Source of the DNA: an uncultured Chromatiaceae bacterium
Lineage (GTDB): Bacteria > Pseudomonadota > Gammaproteobacteria > Enterobacterales > Alteromonadaceae
Reading direction: 5' to 3'
Assembly: GCA_946482325.1 (NCBI GenBank)
Contig: CAMLRA010000024.1
Span: 1 to 36,252, forward strand
Length of the DNA stretch: 36,252 bases
The notes under the pieces: model-generated
What the model was told of the DNA's origin: nothing
The model's database searches: none
What the model saw: only the letters and a program-made list of their open reading frames with translations
Shown: positions 26,340-34,401 of the stretch, piece by piece
Layout: every line of letters starts with the position of its first letter
How positions within the stretch are numbered: the stretch's first letter is position 1
Translations under genes and position numbers: made by a program

Positions 26340-27503
26340 ATGAGCTTTTCAGGACTTTTTACCAGACCAGCCACCATACTGATAGCCGGGTTGTGTCTGC
26401 TGCTGGCATCAGCTGCACCTGCAGTGGCGGGCGACGCTATTTCCCCGCTTTCCGTGCGGCAAAAGGCGATGATCCCTATTGCCGCATTCACCGCGCAGGG
26501 CAAGATCCCAGAGCTTGAACAAGCCATGCATCAGGGCCTGACGCAGGGACTTACCATCAATGAAATCAAGGAAATACTGGTGCAGTCATACGCCTACGCC
26601 GGTTTTCCCCGCGCCTTAAACGGCATTAATGCCTTGATTCGCGTGCTTGATGCCCGTCAGCAACAAGGGCTTCGTGACGTGATGGGAAAAGAAGCAACTC
26701 CACTGCCGGCGGATTTTGATGCCAATGCTTATGGTCATCAGGTGCGAAATAGCCTGACCGGGCGGGACATGCGCAACAGCACCACAGGCTACGCCGCTTT
26801 GGTACCGGTCATTGATGAGTTTCTGGTCCAGCATTTGTTTGCCGCGATTTTTTACCGCGACGTGTTAAGTCATGCCGACCGCGAGCTGGTCACCATCAGC
26901 ATCCTGGCAGTGTTGCCGGGCACCGCAGCGCAGCTCAAATCACACCTGAATATTTGTTTGCGTATGGGCTACAGCCCCGCGCAATTACGGGAATTCGTCG
27001 CTGTACTTGAACATCAGGTCAGTCACGAGAGCGCCAGCCAGGTGCTGGCGGTGCTGGAACCACAATCCGCAGCGGCGCAGAGCGTGACGGTTGCGAAAAC
27101 GGCAACGCCACCGACTGTAACTGTCAGCCGTGATGCGACTGTCAGTGTCGGTGAGCCCGATAAATTCACCGGCACTGCCAAAATCAGTGCGCGCTTTAGC
27201 TCGCCGGTGCAAGGCCAGTACAGCGGTGCTTTGGTCGAATTTGCCGCCGGTGCCCGCACTGCCTGGCACAGCCATCCGCAAGGACAAACCCTGATAGTCA
27301 TTTCCGGCGAAGGCTGGGTCCAGCAGGAAGGCAAAAAAGCGCAGCCGATCAAAACCGGTGATGTCGTGAGCATTCCACCGCACACCAAACACTGGCATGG
27401 CGCCAGCGACAGCAGCGCGATGACTCATCTGGCCATTTCCACTCCAGAGCAAAACCAAACGGTGACCTGGATGGAGTTGGTGCAAACCAGTCCAGGCCGT
27501 TAA
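26340..27503 (+). CDS. Exported carboxymuconolactone decarboxylase-like/cupin fusion protein
   Basis: A 387-aa secreted protein with three domains. After a signal peptide (about 1-30, APAVAG), the first carboxymuconolactone-decarboxylase-like domain spans about 35-110 (LTINEIKEILVQSYAYAGFPRA). A second such domain spans about 155-240 (DRELVTISILAVL; LRMGYSPAQLREFV). A C-terminal cupin spans about 280-380 (WHSHPQGQTLIVISGEGWVQ; GDVVSIPPHTKHWHGA), with the metal-binding histidines present. The fusion order is consistent with family proteins named CMD/cupin. I start at 26340 because GAGGGAA lies 6 nt upstream; an ATG at 26325 is possible. Neither CMD half shows the usual CxxC of AhpD-type proteins, so a redox role is unlikely. 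Confidence 0.9.
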   Translation: MSFSGLFTRPATILIAGLCLLLASAAPAVAGDAISPLSVRQKAMIPIAAFTAQGKIPELEQAMHQGLTQGLTINEIKEILVQSYAYAGFPRALNGINALIRVLDARQQQGLRDVMGKEATPLPADFDANAYGHQVRNSLTGRDMRNSTTGYAALVPVIDEFLVQHLFAAIFYRDVLSHADRELVTISILAVLPGTAAQLKSHLNICLRMGYSPAQLREFVAVLEHQVSHESASQVLAVLEPQSAAAQSVTVAKTATPPTVTVSRDATVSVGEPDKFTGTAKISARFSSPVQGQYSGALVEFAAGARTAWHSHPQGQTLIVISGEGWVQQEGKKAQPIKTGDVVSIPPHTKHWHGASDSSAMTHLAISTPEQNQTVTWMELVQTSPGR

Positions 27504-27531
27504 GCAGCCAACAAATACCAGGAGGCCCCAG

Positions 27532-28674
27532 ATGCAAAATCGCAGAGAGTTTTTATTGATTGGTGCGGGCGTGACAGCTGCATCGATGCTGAGCAGTCCA
27601 GGCCATGCCAATCCGGTGTCGCTGACACCAGCAAAAACCAGTACACCGCTGCCGGTGCGAATGCTTGGCCAATTGCAGGTGTCGGCTATTGGCCTTGGTG
27701 TGCAGAATATGAGCCGCAAATACGACACATCTGTGCCCAACCGCCAGGAAATGCATCAGGTGATCCGCACGGCTTATGAGCAGGGAGTCACCTTTTTTGA
27801 TGCCGCTGAAGCTTACGGCCCGTTTGAAGTTGAACGGATCCTGGGTGAAGGCGTGAAAGGCTTTCGCGACCAAGTGGTCATTGCCACCAAATTTGGCTGG
27901 AATATCGACCAGCAAACCGGCGCCAGATTGCCGGGACTGAATAGTCGCCCGGAGCATATCAAACTGGTCGTGGATGCGATGCTGCGCCGCCTGCAAACCG
28001 ACCGTATCGACTTGCTTTATCAGCACCGCGTCGACCCTCATGTGCCGATTGAGGATGTCGCGGGTGCGGTGGCCGATTTGATGCAAGCCGGTAAAGTGCT
28101 GCATTGGGGCTTATCAGAAATGGGCCCAAACACCCTCAAGCGCGCCCACACCACACTGCCAGTCAGCGCCGTACAAAGCGAATATTCGATGTTATGGCGT
28201 GGCCCGGAGCAAACGACGTTGCACCTTTGCGAAGCGCTTGGCATCGGCTTTGTGCCTTGGAGCCCGCTGGGTGTGCAATTTCTGACCGGCTGGATTGATA
28301 GTCAGACGCGCTTTGCGGCCGGGGATTTCAGAGCAACAGAAAGCAGATTCAGCCCGGAAAACCTCGAACACAATATGCAGCTGGTTGAGCTTATTCAGCA
28401 GTGGGCACAGCGAAAAGACGCGACGCCTTCACAAATTGCCCTTGCCTGGTTACTACACCAAAAAGCCTGGATAGCGCCCATCCCGGGCACCACCAGTCAA
28501 AGCCATCTGCTGCAGAATATCGGCGCCGCACATGTGCAATTTTCCAAGGCAGAACTGACTGAGCTGACCGCAGCATTGAACGGAATTGTTATCAAAGGAC
28601 AACGTTTACCGGACTTTGTACAGGCGTTTTCTGATGTTGAGGCGCCACTTAAACCAACAGCCACTAAATCTTAA
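27532..28674 (+). CDS. Tat-exported aldo/keto reductase
   Basis: A 380-aa aldo/keto reductase with an N-terminal twin-arginine signal (NRREFLLIGAG, then a hydrophobic stretch). The catalytic tetrad is visible: Asp90 and Tyr95 in FFDAAEAYGP, Lys120 in ATKFGW and His165 in YQHRVD. WGLSEMG, VQSEYSMLWR, FVPWSPLG and IPGTTSQSHL complete the family pattern, including the nicotinamide-cofactor region. An AGGAGG site precedes the ATG. Export through Tat would carry a folded, cofactor-bound enzyme to the periplasm, where free NADPH is not expected. It lies mid-operon between the CMD/cupin and NTF2-like genes. Confidence 0.94.
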   Translation: MQNRREFLLIGAGVTAASMLSSPGHANPVSLTPAKTSTPLPVRMLGQLQVSAIGLGVQNMSRKYDTSVPNRQEMHQVIRTAYEQGVTFFDAAEAYGPFEVERILGEGVKGFRDQVVIATKFGWNIDQQTGARLPGLNSRPEHIKLVVDAMLRRLQTDRIDLLYQHRVDPHVPIEDVAGAVADLMQAGKVLHWGLSEMGPNTLKRAHTTLPVSAVQSEYSMLWRGPEQTTLHLCEALGIGFVPWSPLGVQFLTGWIDSQTRFAAGDFRATESRFSPENLEHNMQLVELIQQWAQRKDATPSQIALAWLLHQKAWIAPIPGTTSQSHLLQNIGAAHVQFSKAELTELTAALNGIVIKGQRLPDFVQAFSDVEAPLKPTATKS

Positions 28675-28685
28675 CTGAGGACGCA

Positions 28686-29174
28686 ATGAAAAAAATGATT
28701 GGGACTATGTTCATCGCCGCGCTGTGTTTGTTGTGTGCGAGCGCTGTGACTGCAAACACTACGGCCAATGGTTCTCCGGCGGACGCTCCGGAATTGCCCA
28801 CCTTGGCTGCAGAGCAGTCACTACTGCAATTATCCAAACAGAAATGGCAATGGATGGCGGACAAAGATGTGGCTGCGCTCGATAAGCTGTTTGATGCCAA
28901 ATCGGTATTTGTGCACATGGGCGGGTCATGGGGCAAACAGCAGGAACTGGATGTGATTCAGTCCGGTGGCATTCATTACAAAAAAGCTGATGTACATCAG
29001 GCAACGGTACAACTTATTGACAACACAGCGATTTTACTCAACCGCATTACCTTGCTTGCGGTGGTTGGCGGCCGTGAGGTCAGCAATAATTTTATAGTGA
29101 CGGAAGTGTATGTTCGTAATAACAATGATTGGCTGTTGGCTTCATTGTCGTTTACGAAATTACTGGATAAGTGA
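28686..29174 (+). CDS. Exported NTF2-like (DUF4440/SnoaL-type) protein
   Basis: A 162-aa protein with a signal peptide (about 1-23, ending SAVTAN). The remainder is an NTF2-like alpha+beta fold of the DUF4440 kind: QKWQWMADKDVAALDKLFDAKSVFVHMGG, then alternating strands ending NNDWLLASLSFTKLL. Family members include small isomerases and ligand-binding proteins; the function here is unknown. AGGA lies 5-6 nt before the ATG, 11 bp after the aldo/keto reductase stop. It is the last gene of the operon, followed by a hairpin at 29202-29226. Confidence 0.88.
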   Translation: MKKMIGTMFIAALCLLCASAVTANTTANGSPADAPELPTLAAEQSLLQLSKQKWQWMADKDVAALDKLFDAKSVFVHMGGSWGKQQELDVIQSGGIHYKKADVHQATVQLIDNTAILLNRITLLAVVGGREVSNNFIVTEVYVRNNNDWLLASLSFTKLLDK

Positions 29175-29201
29175 AAACATAAACCGCCTAGCTGCTTTTA
29201 T

Positions 29202-29226
29202 ACAGCACCGCTTTGCGGTGAGCTGT
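29202..29226 (+). terminator. Hairpin after the exported-protein operon
   Basis: The stem ACAG-CACCGC (29202-29211) pairs with GCGGTG-(AG)-CTGT (29215-29226) around a TTT loop, with a 2-nt bulge. It lies 27 bp past the NTF2-like stop. Only a weak U content follows. Confidence 0.5.
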
Positions 29227-29415
29227 GTAAAATCCTTTGAGGCAAACCCAGTGGCGTGTCAGGCGCTGCAAAACTCATTTCCAAATGATCATCTTAAAGA
29301 TCCGGTTGCGGTAAAAAGCAGTCATGCGTTTGTAGCCAGAGCCATCGTCAGCTTTTGGCACATAGCGACGCCACAAACGAACTCGCAAAACGGCAGGACG
29401 ACAACGTTAGCAGAC

Positions 29416-29517
29416 CCTCTGCGGCATGGGTGAAGGCGGGATTTCAGCAAGTCAGACATCTGACTTGCTGCCGACAGAACGGGTTTTACTCTGCAAAACC
29501 CCGGAACGCCGCAGAGG
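29416..29517. other. Multi-branched inverted-repeat element
   Basis: An outer perfect 10-bp pair, CCTCTGCGGC (29416-29425) and GCCGCAGAGG (29508-29517), encloses two hairpins. The first has perfect 12-bp arms, CAGCAAGTCAGA (29445-29456) and its complement (29459-29470), separated by only 2 nt. The second has 7-bp arms, GGGTTTT (29481-29487) and AAAACCC (29495-29501). The nesting gives a three-way-junction shape in RNA or extruded DNA. No known RNA family is recognised. Confidence 0.6.
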
Positions 29518-29526
29518 AGCCTACAT

Positions 29527-29596
29527 GTCTGCGAGACCCGGTCTGCGAGACCCGGTCTGCGAGACCCGGTCCGCGGGACCCGGTCCGCGGGACCCG
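29527..29596. repeat. Five tandem 14-bp palindromic units
   Basis: Three copies of GTCTGCGAGACCCG (29527-29568) are followed by two of GTCCGCGGGACCCG (29569-29596), without gaps. In the array each unit forms a short hairpin, GGTCT-GCG-AGACC or GGTCC-GCG-GGACC. The two unit types differ by paired changes (T to C, A to G) that keep the stem. Confidence 0.9.
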
Positions 29597-29613
29597 AAAG
29601 TATTCACGGCGTG

Positions 29614-29669
29614 CGTGTGACGCCCATCGTGTGACGCCCATCGTGTGACGCCCATCGTGTGACGCCCAA
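29614..29669. repeat. Four tandem 14-bp units related to REP sequence
   Basis: Three exact copies of CGTGTGACGCCCAT and a fourth differing at its last base run head to tail. The same CGTGTGACGCCCA string occurs once inside the REP sequence starting at 34261, so the array probably arose by expansion of a REP segment. Confidence 0.9.
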
Positions 29670-29765
29670 TCTGTTGTTGTCGTCTGTGCCGTTTGCTGCG
29701 AGCTTCGTTGGGTGGTCGTTTTTAAATGTGGAACTCAATAGATTCGTAATCGTACGGTGCGTGAT

Positions 29766-29798
29766 GTACGGCGGCGCTTGCGCTTGCCGGTACCTACG
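29766..29798 (+). repeat. REP element, single copy
   Basis: A GTACGGCGGCGC start and CCGGTACCTACG end match the REPs around the RAYT gene at 34261-34344 and 35014-35090. It stands alone, about 4.5 kb from that gene. Confidence 0.75.
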
Positions 29799-29838
29799 CC
29801 TTCCATCGGCGCTTTTTCCTATTCCCCGGCATAAAAGA

Positions 29839-29858
29839 AGCCCGGCAAATGCCGGGCT
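29839..29858 (-). terminator. Rho-independent terminator of the xylBA operon
   Basis: The stem AGCCCGGC (29839-29846) / GCCGGGCT (29851-29858) has a 4-nt loop. On the minus strand it is followed by TCTTTTAT, a proper U-rich tail, about 90 bp past the xylA stop. Confidence 0.85.
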
Positions 29859-29945
29859 AACCAGTTACACACATCACTTACACACACTGGGACTAAATGC
29901 GCTGGCGGGGACAGGGCGACCTTGCCAGCGGGGGGTACTACAAAA

Positions 29946-31307
29946 CTAGCGGTACAGCACCAGGTTGACCTGGTTTTCCAGCAATTCCTGGCGGCCGCTC
30001 ACGGCTTGTGGGCTCAGCTGTTTCTGCTCGGTCAGATCTGCCAGCGATTGCAGCGAATGCTGACCTTGCTGGATGGCCTGGCCCAGTGGCGCGCTCCAGC
30101 CGGCGTAACGTTTGGCAACGGCCTGGCCGAGGAAGTCTTTTTCTATCAGCAGCGCGGCTTTTTTCAGCGCTAAGGCTAAGTGGTCCATGCCGCCGATGTG
30201 GCCGTGGAACAGGTCGTAGCGGTCGACGCTTTGACGACGTAATTTGGCGTCGAAGTTAAAACCACCGGTGGAGAAACCACCTGCTTTGAGGATTTCGTAC
30301 ATCACCAGGCTGAGTTCCTCGACGCTGTTCGGGAACTGGTCGGTGTCCCAGCCGTTTTGCGCGTCGCCGCGGTTGGCGTCGATGCTGCCAAAAATCCCCA
30401 GCGAAATGGCGGTCGCCACTTCATGGTGGAACGAGTGGCCGGCGAGCGTGGCGTGGTTGGCTTCAATGTTGACGCGGAATTCTTTCTCCAGGCCAAATTG
30501 CTTGAGGAAACCGTACACAGTGGCCGAGTCATAATCGTATTGATGTTTGGTCGGTTCCTGCGGTTTAGGTTCGATCAGCAGCAGGCCTTTAAAGCCGATT
30601 TTGTGTTTGTGCTCGACCACCATCTGCATAAAACGGCCAAGTTGCTCACGCTCCTGACGCAGGTCAGTATTCAGCAGCGTTTCATAGCCTTCACGGCCAC
30701 CCCACAGCACATAGTTTTCGCCGCCTAAACGCTGGGTCGCGTTCATCGCATGGAATACCTGGGTAGCGCCATAGCTGAACACTTCCGGGTCCGGGTTGGT
30801 CGCAGCACCTGCGGCATAACGCGGGTTACTGAACAAATTGGCGGTGCCCCACAGCAGTTTGACGCCGGTTTCTGCCTGTTTTTGTTCCAGCACGTCGGTC
30901 ATAGCCGCGAAGTTATTGATGTATTCGCGGATGCTGTGGCCTTCCGGCGCGACGTCGATGTCGTGGAAACAATAATAAGGAATGGTCAGTTTGCTGAAGA
31001 ATTCAAAAGCCACGTCGGCTTTTTGCCGGGCCCGTTCCATCGCATCACCGGCTTCTAACCATGGCCGGCCAAAAGTACCCTGACCAAACACGTCCTGGCC
31101 GTTCCAGCAGAAGTTATGCCAGTAACAGGCGGCCATGCGTAAATGCTCGGCCATAGTTTTGCCGAGGATTTTTTCATTGGCGTTGTAATGTTTAAACGCC
31201 AGTGGGTTGGTGCTGTCGGCGCCTTCATAGGCAATTTTGTCTAAGTTGTCGAAATACTGAGCCACGCTGCTCTCCTGATTGGTCTCGATTAAGGCTGATG
31301 CTGTCAT
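29946..31307 (-). CDS. xylA: Xylose isomerase
   Basis: A 453-aa cytoplasmic enzyme converting D-xylose to D-xylulose. Signatures are [13 protein letters not shown] (active-site His), [44 protein letters not shown] (metal-binding Glu and Lys), [16 protein letters not shown] and [20 protein letters not shown] (metal ligands). It is slightly longer than the E. coli protein because of about 15 extra N-terminal residues; the ribosome site before 31307 is weak, so an internal start is possible. It lies 69 bp downstream of xylB on the same strand, and a good terminator follows. Confidence 0.97.
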   Translation of the reverse strand: MTASALIETNQESSVAQYFDNLDKIAYEGADSTNPLAFKHYNANEKILGKTMAEHLRMAACYWHNFCWNGQDVFGQGTFGRPWLEAGDAMERARQKADVAFEFFSKLTIPYYCFHDIDVAPEGHSIREYINNFAAMTDVLEQKQAETGVKLLWGTANLFSNPRYAAGAATNPDPEVFSYGATQVFHAMNATQRLGGENYVLWGGREGYETLLNTDLRQEREQLGRFMQMVVEHKHKIGFKGLLLIEPKPQEPTKHQYDYDSATVYGFLKQFGLEKEFRVNIEANHATLAGHSFHHEVATAISLGIFGSIDANRGDAQNGWDTDQFPNSVEELSLVMYEILKAGGFSTGGFNFDAKLRRQSVDRYDLFHGHIGGMDHLALALKKAALLIEKDFLGQAVAKRYAGWSAPLGQAIQQGQHSLQSLADLTEQKQLSPQAVSGRQELLENQVNLVLYR

Positions 31308-31376
31308 GTTGGCTATCGCCCGGCGTTCTCACAATTATGTTTTTTCAGAGCTACCTTGTGCTTTTCGGTGGCAGCA

Positions 31377-32852
31377 TTAACCGGCAGCAAAAAACGGTTC
31401 TGCTGCGCCATACAAGGCTTTAAAGCGCGCAAACCGCGCACTGAGCAGCTGATGACGCGCTCCGTCCGGCTGATGCGAACTGACCAGTGGCGGCGGTGGG
31501 CATAAGGTCTCAGCTGCCACTGTTGGATTCAGCGCCAGGGCCGCCAGCCGCGCCGCACCCAAAGCCGGGCCTACTTCGCCGCCTTCACGAAAACTCAGCG
31601 GTAAGTTCAGCACGTCAGCCAGTAACTGCCGCCAGTAGCTGCTTCGCGCGCCACCGCCAATCAGATTGATTTCATTAGGAATTCCTGCCGCACTGTGCAG
31701 TGACTCAGCGCCTTGGGCCAAGGCAAAACTGACGCCTTCCAGCACCGAATAAGTCAGGGTGGCGCGGTCGGTGTCGTGGCTCAGGCCAAACCAAACACCT
31801 TGCGCATTAGGGTTGTTATGCGGTGTGCGTTCACCGGATAAATACGGCAGAAATAACGGAGCCTGGCTGGTGTTTATGTCTGTTTGTTCCAGCTCTGCCA
31901 ACAGTTCAGCCACCGGATTTTTCATCAGCTGCTCGCTGTACCACTGCAGACAGCTGGCGGCGCTTAAGGTTACCGCCATCAGATGCCAGCTATTGGGGAG
32001 CGCATGGCAAAAGGCATGTACAGCTGATTGCGGATTGGCGCTGTAGCCTTGGCTGACCGCGAAATAAACACCGGAAGTACCCAGCGATAGCATGGCCTGG
32101 CCCGGCGCGAGAATCCCGGCACCAACTGCGCCTGCGGCATTGTCGCCCCCACCGGCTACCAGTGGCACTTGCGCCATGCCCCAGCGCTGCGCTAAATCGC
32201 TGCTTAGCACGCCGGTGATTTGATTGCCTTCATAAAGTGTTGGCATCTGCAAGCGGCTGAGGCCACAGACACAGAGCAGTTCGTCGCTCCAGTCGCGCGC
32301 GGCCATGTCCAGCCACAAAGTACCGGCCGAGTCGGACATATCGGAGGCAAAATCGCCGCTTAAGCAAAAGCGTAAATAGTCTTTGGGTAATAACACCATG
32401 GCGATACGGGCGAAAAGGTCCGGTTCATGCGCGCGCAGCCACAGCAATTTGGGCGCGGTAAAACCCGGCATCGCCAGATTACCGGTGATGTCGGAAAGCT
32501 CAGGAACCCGTTCGGTCAGTTGCTGGCACTCAGCAAAACTTCGGCCGTCATTCCATAAAATCGCCGGGCGCAGCACCTGATGTTGTGTATCCAGCAGAGT
32601 GGCGCCATGCATCTGACCGGCGAGGCCAATAGCTTTGACTGTGCTTAAATCGTGGCGCGCACTTAACGCATCCAGACATTGTTGTAAGGCGGCCCACCAA
32701 TGCGCCGGCTCTTGTTCTGACCAGAGCGGCTGCGGCCGGCTCACCATGAGCGGCGCGCTCTCGCTATCTATTACGCTTTCAGTCGCGGGGTCTTGCGCAT
32801 CCAGCAAAATCACTTTGATGCCGGAGGTGCCTAAATCGATGCCAATATACAT
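31377..32852 (-). CDS. xylB: Xylulokinase
   Basis: A 491-aa FGGY-family kinase that phosphorylates D-xylulose to xylulose 5-phosphate. YIGIDLGTSGIKVILLDAQ is the N-terminal ATPase motif, GLAGQMHGATLLD the substrate loop, and GGGDNAAGAVGAG holds the catalytic Asp. MLSLGTSGVYFAVS and GGGARSSYWRQLLADVL are the second-domain ATP motifs. I start at 32852 (MYIGIDLG); a GTG at 32864 would add four residues. It is the first gene of xylBA, divergent from xylR across a region with a perfect palindrome. Confidence 0.97.
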   Translation of the reverse strand: MYIGIDLGTSGIKVILLDAQDPATESVIDSESAPLMVSRPQPLWSEQEPAHWWAALQQCLDALSARHDLSTVKAIGLAGQMHGATLLDTQHQVLRPAILWNDGRSFAECQQLTERVPELSDITGNLAMPGFTAPKLLWLRAHEPDLFARIAMVLLPKDYLRFCLSGDFASDMSDSAGTLWLDMAARDWSDELLCVCGLSRLQMPTLYEGNQITGVLSSDLAQRWGMAQVPLVAGGGDNAAGAVGAGILAPGQAMLSLGTSGVYFAVSQGYSANPQSAVHAFCHALPNSWHLMAVTLSAASCLQWYSEQLMKNPVAELLAELEQTDINTSQAPLFLPYLSGERTPHNNPNAQGVWFGLSHDTDRATLTYSVLEGVSFALAQGAESLHSAAGIPNEINLIGGGARSSYWRQLLADVLNLPLSFREGGEVGPALGAARLAALALNPTVAAETLCPPPPLVSSHQPDGARHQLLSARFARFKALYGAAEPFFAAG

Positions 32853-32917
32853 GGGCCAAATCACTTCTGTTGCCGGGAAAAGATGGGCTCATGCTTGGGG
32901 TTTGGCGGCATCGCAGC

Positions 32918-32937
32918 AATTATGAAAATTCATAATT
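32918..32937. promoter_or_regulatory. Candidate XylR operator palindrome
   Basis: Perfect 9-bp arms, AATTATGAA and TTCATAATT, flank an AA centre in the xylB-xylR divergent spacer, 66 bp from the xylB start and 109 bp from the xylR start. Position and symmetry suggest the binding site of the neighbouring regulator. A 7-bp half-match, TTCATAA, lies at 35141-35147 upstream of the GH43 gene. Confidence 0.55.
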
Positions 32938-33045
32938 TGTTGTTGAATTCTGTTTTCGTCTTCCAGTCTGGCAATGGTGCAGTCTATTATCGATGCGGAT
33001 AAGACGATTTTACTGATAACCAAAAAAGATAAAGACGGTGGAATT

Positions 33046-34242
33046 ATGTTCAAGGCAAAACACAGTATTACGCTGCTGTTTAACGCAAACAAAGTGTACG
33101 ATCGACAGGTGATTGAGGGCATTGGGCATTATCTGCAGTCGTCGAAAGTCGATTGGGATGTGTACCTCGAAGAAGACTTTTTATGCCGGCTGGAGCATAT
33201 TCAGGAATGGGGCGGCGACGGTATTATCGCTGACTTCGATGACATGAATATCCAGCGCGCCTTAGCCGGCACTGACAAACCGCTGGTCGGTGTTGGCGGC
33301 TCTTATGCCAATGCGCAGGATTATCCGCCGGTGCCTTATGTTGCCACCGACAATTTTGCGCTGGTACAGGCGGCGTATGAGCACTTAAAACGCAAAGGCC
33401 TGGACCGTTTTGCGTTTTACAGCGTGCCGGCCGACGAAAACCATCGCTGGGCGGCGGAGCGTGAAAACGCCATCAAAAAACTGACCGCCAAAGACGGTTA
33501 CGACTGCCAGATTTACAGCGGCCATTGCACCCGGCCTGAAACCTGGCAATACGCGATGAACCGGCTAACTGACTGGATCCAATCCTTACCAAAACCTATC
33601 GGCATAATCGCCGTGACCGATTCGCGCGCGCGCCATCTGCTGCAGGCTTGTGAACATGTCGGCATCATAGTGCCGGACAATATCGCCATTATTGGTATCG
33701 ACGATGATGACATCGCCCGTTATTTAAGCCGCATCAGCTTAAGCTCGGTCACTCAAGGCTGTTTTGAAATGGGTTATCAGGCGGCGAAATTGCTGCATAC
33801 CCAACTTAATAACATCGATGTTGGTCGCAAACGTATTCTGGTAGCGCCGGTTGGCGTGGCGTCGCGCCAGTCCACCGACTTTAAAGCACTGCGCGACCCT
33901 TATGTGATTCAGGCGATGCATTACATTCGCCGCAACGCCAGCCGTGGTGTCAAAGTCGAGCAAGTGACTGATTTTGTCGGCATTTCGCGCTCAAACCTCG
34001 AGCAGCGGTTTCGCACTGAGCGCGGTCATTCGATTCACACTGAACTGCACAATCAAAAACTGACCCGCGCCTGCAAAATGCTGCTGGATACCCAGGTCAA
34101 CCCGACTGAAATTGCCAATTTATGTGGTTATCCGTCGCTGCAATATATGTACGCGGTGTTTAAGCGCCACTTCGGCCAGACGCCAAAAGAATATCGCATG
34201 GCACGCGGTGAAGCTTTTGTTGATCAGGCGGTGAATGATTGA
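33046..34242 (+). CDS. xylR: AraC-type xylose operon regulator XylR
   Basis: A 398-aa regulator of E. coli XylR architecture. A periplasmic-binding-protein-like sugar-sensing domain spans about 1-280 (HSITLLFNANKVYDRQVIEGIGHYL; YVATDNFALVQAAYEHL; IGIDDDDIARYL). A C-terminal AraC-type DNA-binding domain spans about 290-390 (GVKVEQVTDFVGISRSNLEQRF; IANLCGYPSLQYMYAVFKRHFGQTPKEYR). I start at 33046 (MFKAKHSITLL), matching the E. coli N-terminus and preceded by GGTGGA; the frame is open 24 codons further upstream without homology. It is divergent from xylBA, which it most likely activates with xylose. Confidence 0.97.
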   Translation: MFKAKHSITLLFNANKVYDRQVIEGIGHYLQSSKVDWDVYLEEDFLCRLEHIQEWGGDGIIADFDDMNIQRALAGTDKPLVGVGGSYANAQDYPPVPYVATDNFALVQAAYEHLKRKGLDRFAFYSVPADENHRWAAERENAIKKLTAKDGYDCQIYSGHCTRPETWQYAMNRLTDWIQSLPKPIGIIAVTDSRARHLLQACEHVGIIVPDNIAIIGIDDDDIARYLSRISLSSVTQGCFEMGYQAAKLLHTQLNNIDVGRKRILVAPVGVASRQSTDFKALRDPYVIQAMHYIRRNASRGVKVEQVTDFVGISRSNLEQRFRTERGHSIHTELHNQKLTRACKMLLDTQVNPTEIANLCGYPSLQYMYAVFKRHFGQTPKEYRMARGEAFVDQAVND

Positions 34243-34260
34243 GGGCGATGATTTCGTTAT

Positions 34261-34344
34261 GTACGGCGTGTGACGCCCAGCGCGCTTTGCTAGCCGTACC
34301 TAAGATGTTCAACGTAGGTACGGCTAGCAACGCGCCGCCGTACG
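34261..34344. repeat. REPIN: inverted pair of REPs, right of xylR
   Basis: A forward REP (34261-34302) and a reverse REP (34313-34344) share perfect 16-bp arms, TTGCTAGCCGTACCTA at 34287-34302 and its complement at 34315-34330, separated by 12 nt. It begins 18 bp after the xylR stop. Confidence 0.85.
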
Positions 34345-34365
34345 TTAAACCCAGCGTACTTTTTT

Positions 34366-34397
34366 CGTAGGTAAGGTAAGCGAAGCGCCACCGTACG
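34366..34397 (-). repeat. REP element, reverse orientation, degenerate
   Basis: CGTAGGTAAGG at the start and CCACCGTACG at the end match the reverse REP at 34313-34344 with several differences. It ends 4 bp before the stop of the RAYT pseudogene. Confidence 0.75.
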
Positions 34398-34401
34398 TAA
34401 A

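Larger units (their letters stand above)
29175..29945. other. Gene-free repeat island, 771 bp
   Basis: No credible gene lies between the NTF2-like gene and xylA. The interval holds, in order, the operon hairpin, a multi-stem structured element (29416-29517), five 14-bp palindromic units (29527-29596), four 14-bp units related to REP sequence (29614-29669), a single REP (29766-29798) and the xylA terminator (29839-29858). Open frames crossing the repeats (for example 29355-29648) translate into repetitive Arg/Pro-rich peptides and are not genes. Confidence 0.75.

Noticed and set aside
26985..27740. 251-aa minus-strand open frame across the CMD/cupin and aldo/keto reductase genes
   Set aside because: It lies opposite two clearly recognised genes and has no recognisable domain of its own.
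29355..29648. Small proteins encoded over the 14-bp repeats
   Set aside because: The translations are repeat-derived Arg/Pro/Asp strings, lacking ribosome sites or known domains.
29527..29669. Possible CRISPR array
   Set aside because: The 14-bp units are contiguous without spacers, and no cas genes are present.
32974..33045. 24-codon N-terminal extension of XylR
   Set aside because: E. coli XylR begins at the position equivalent to 33046, and a ribosome site precedes that codon.
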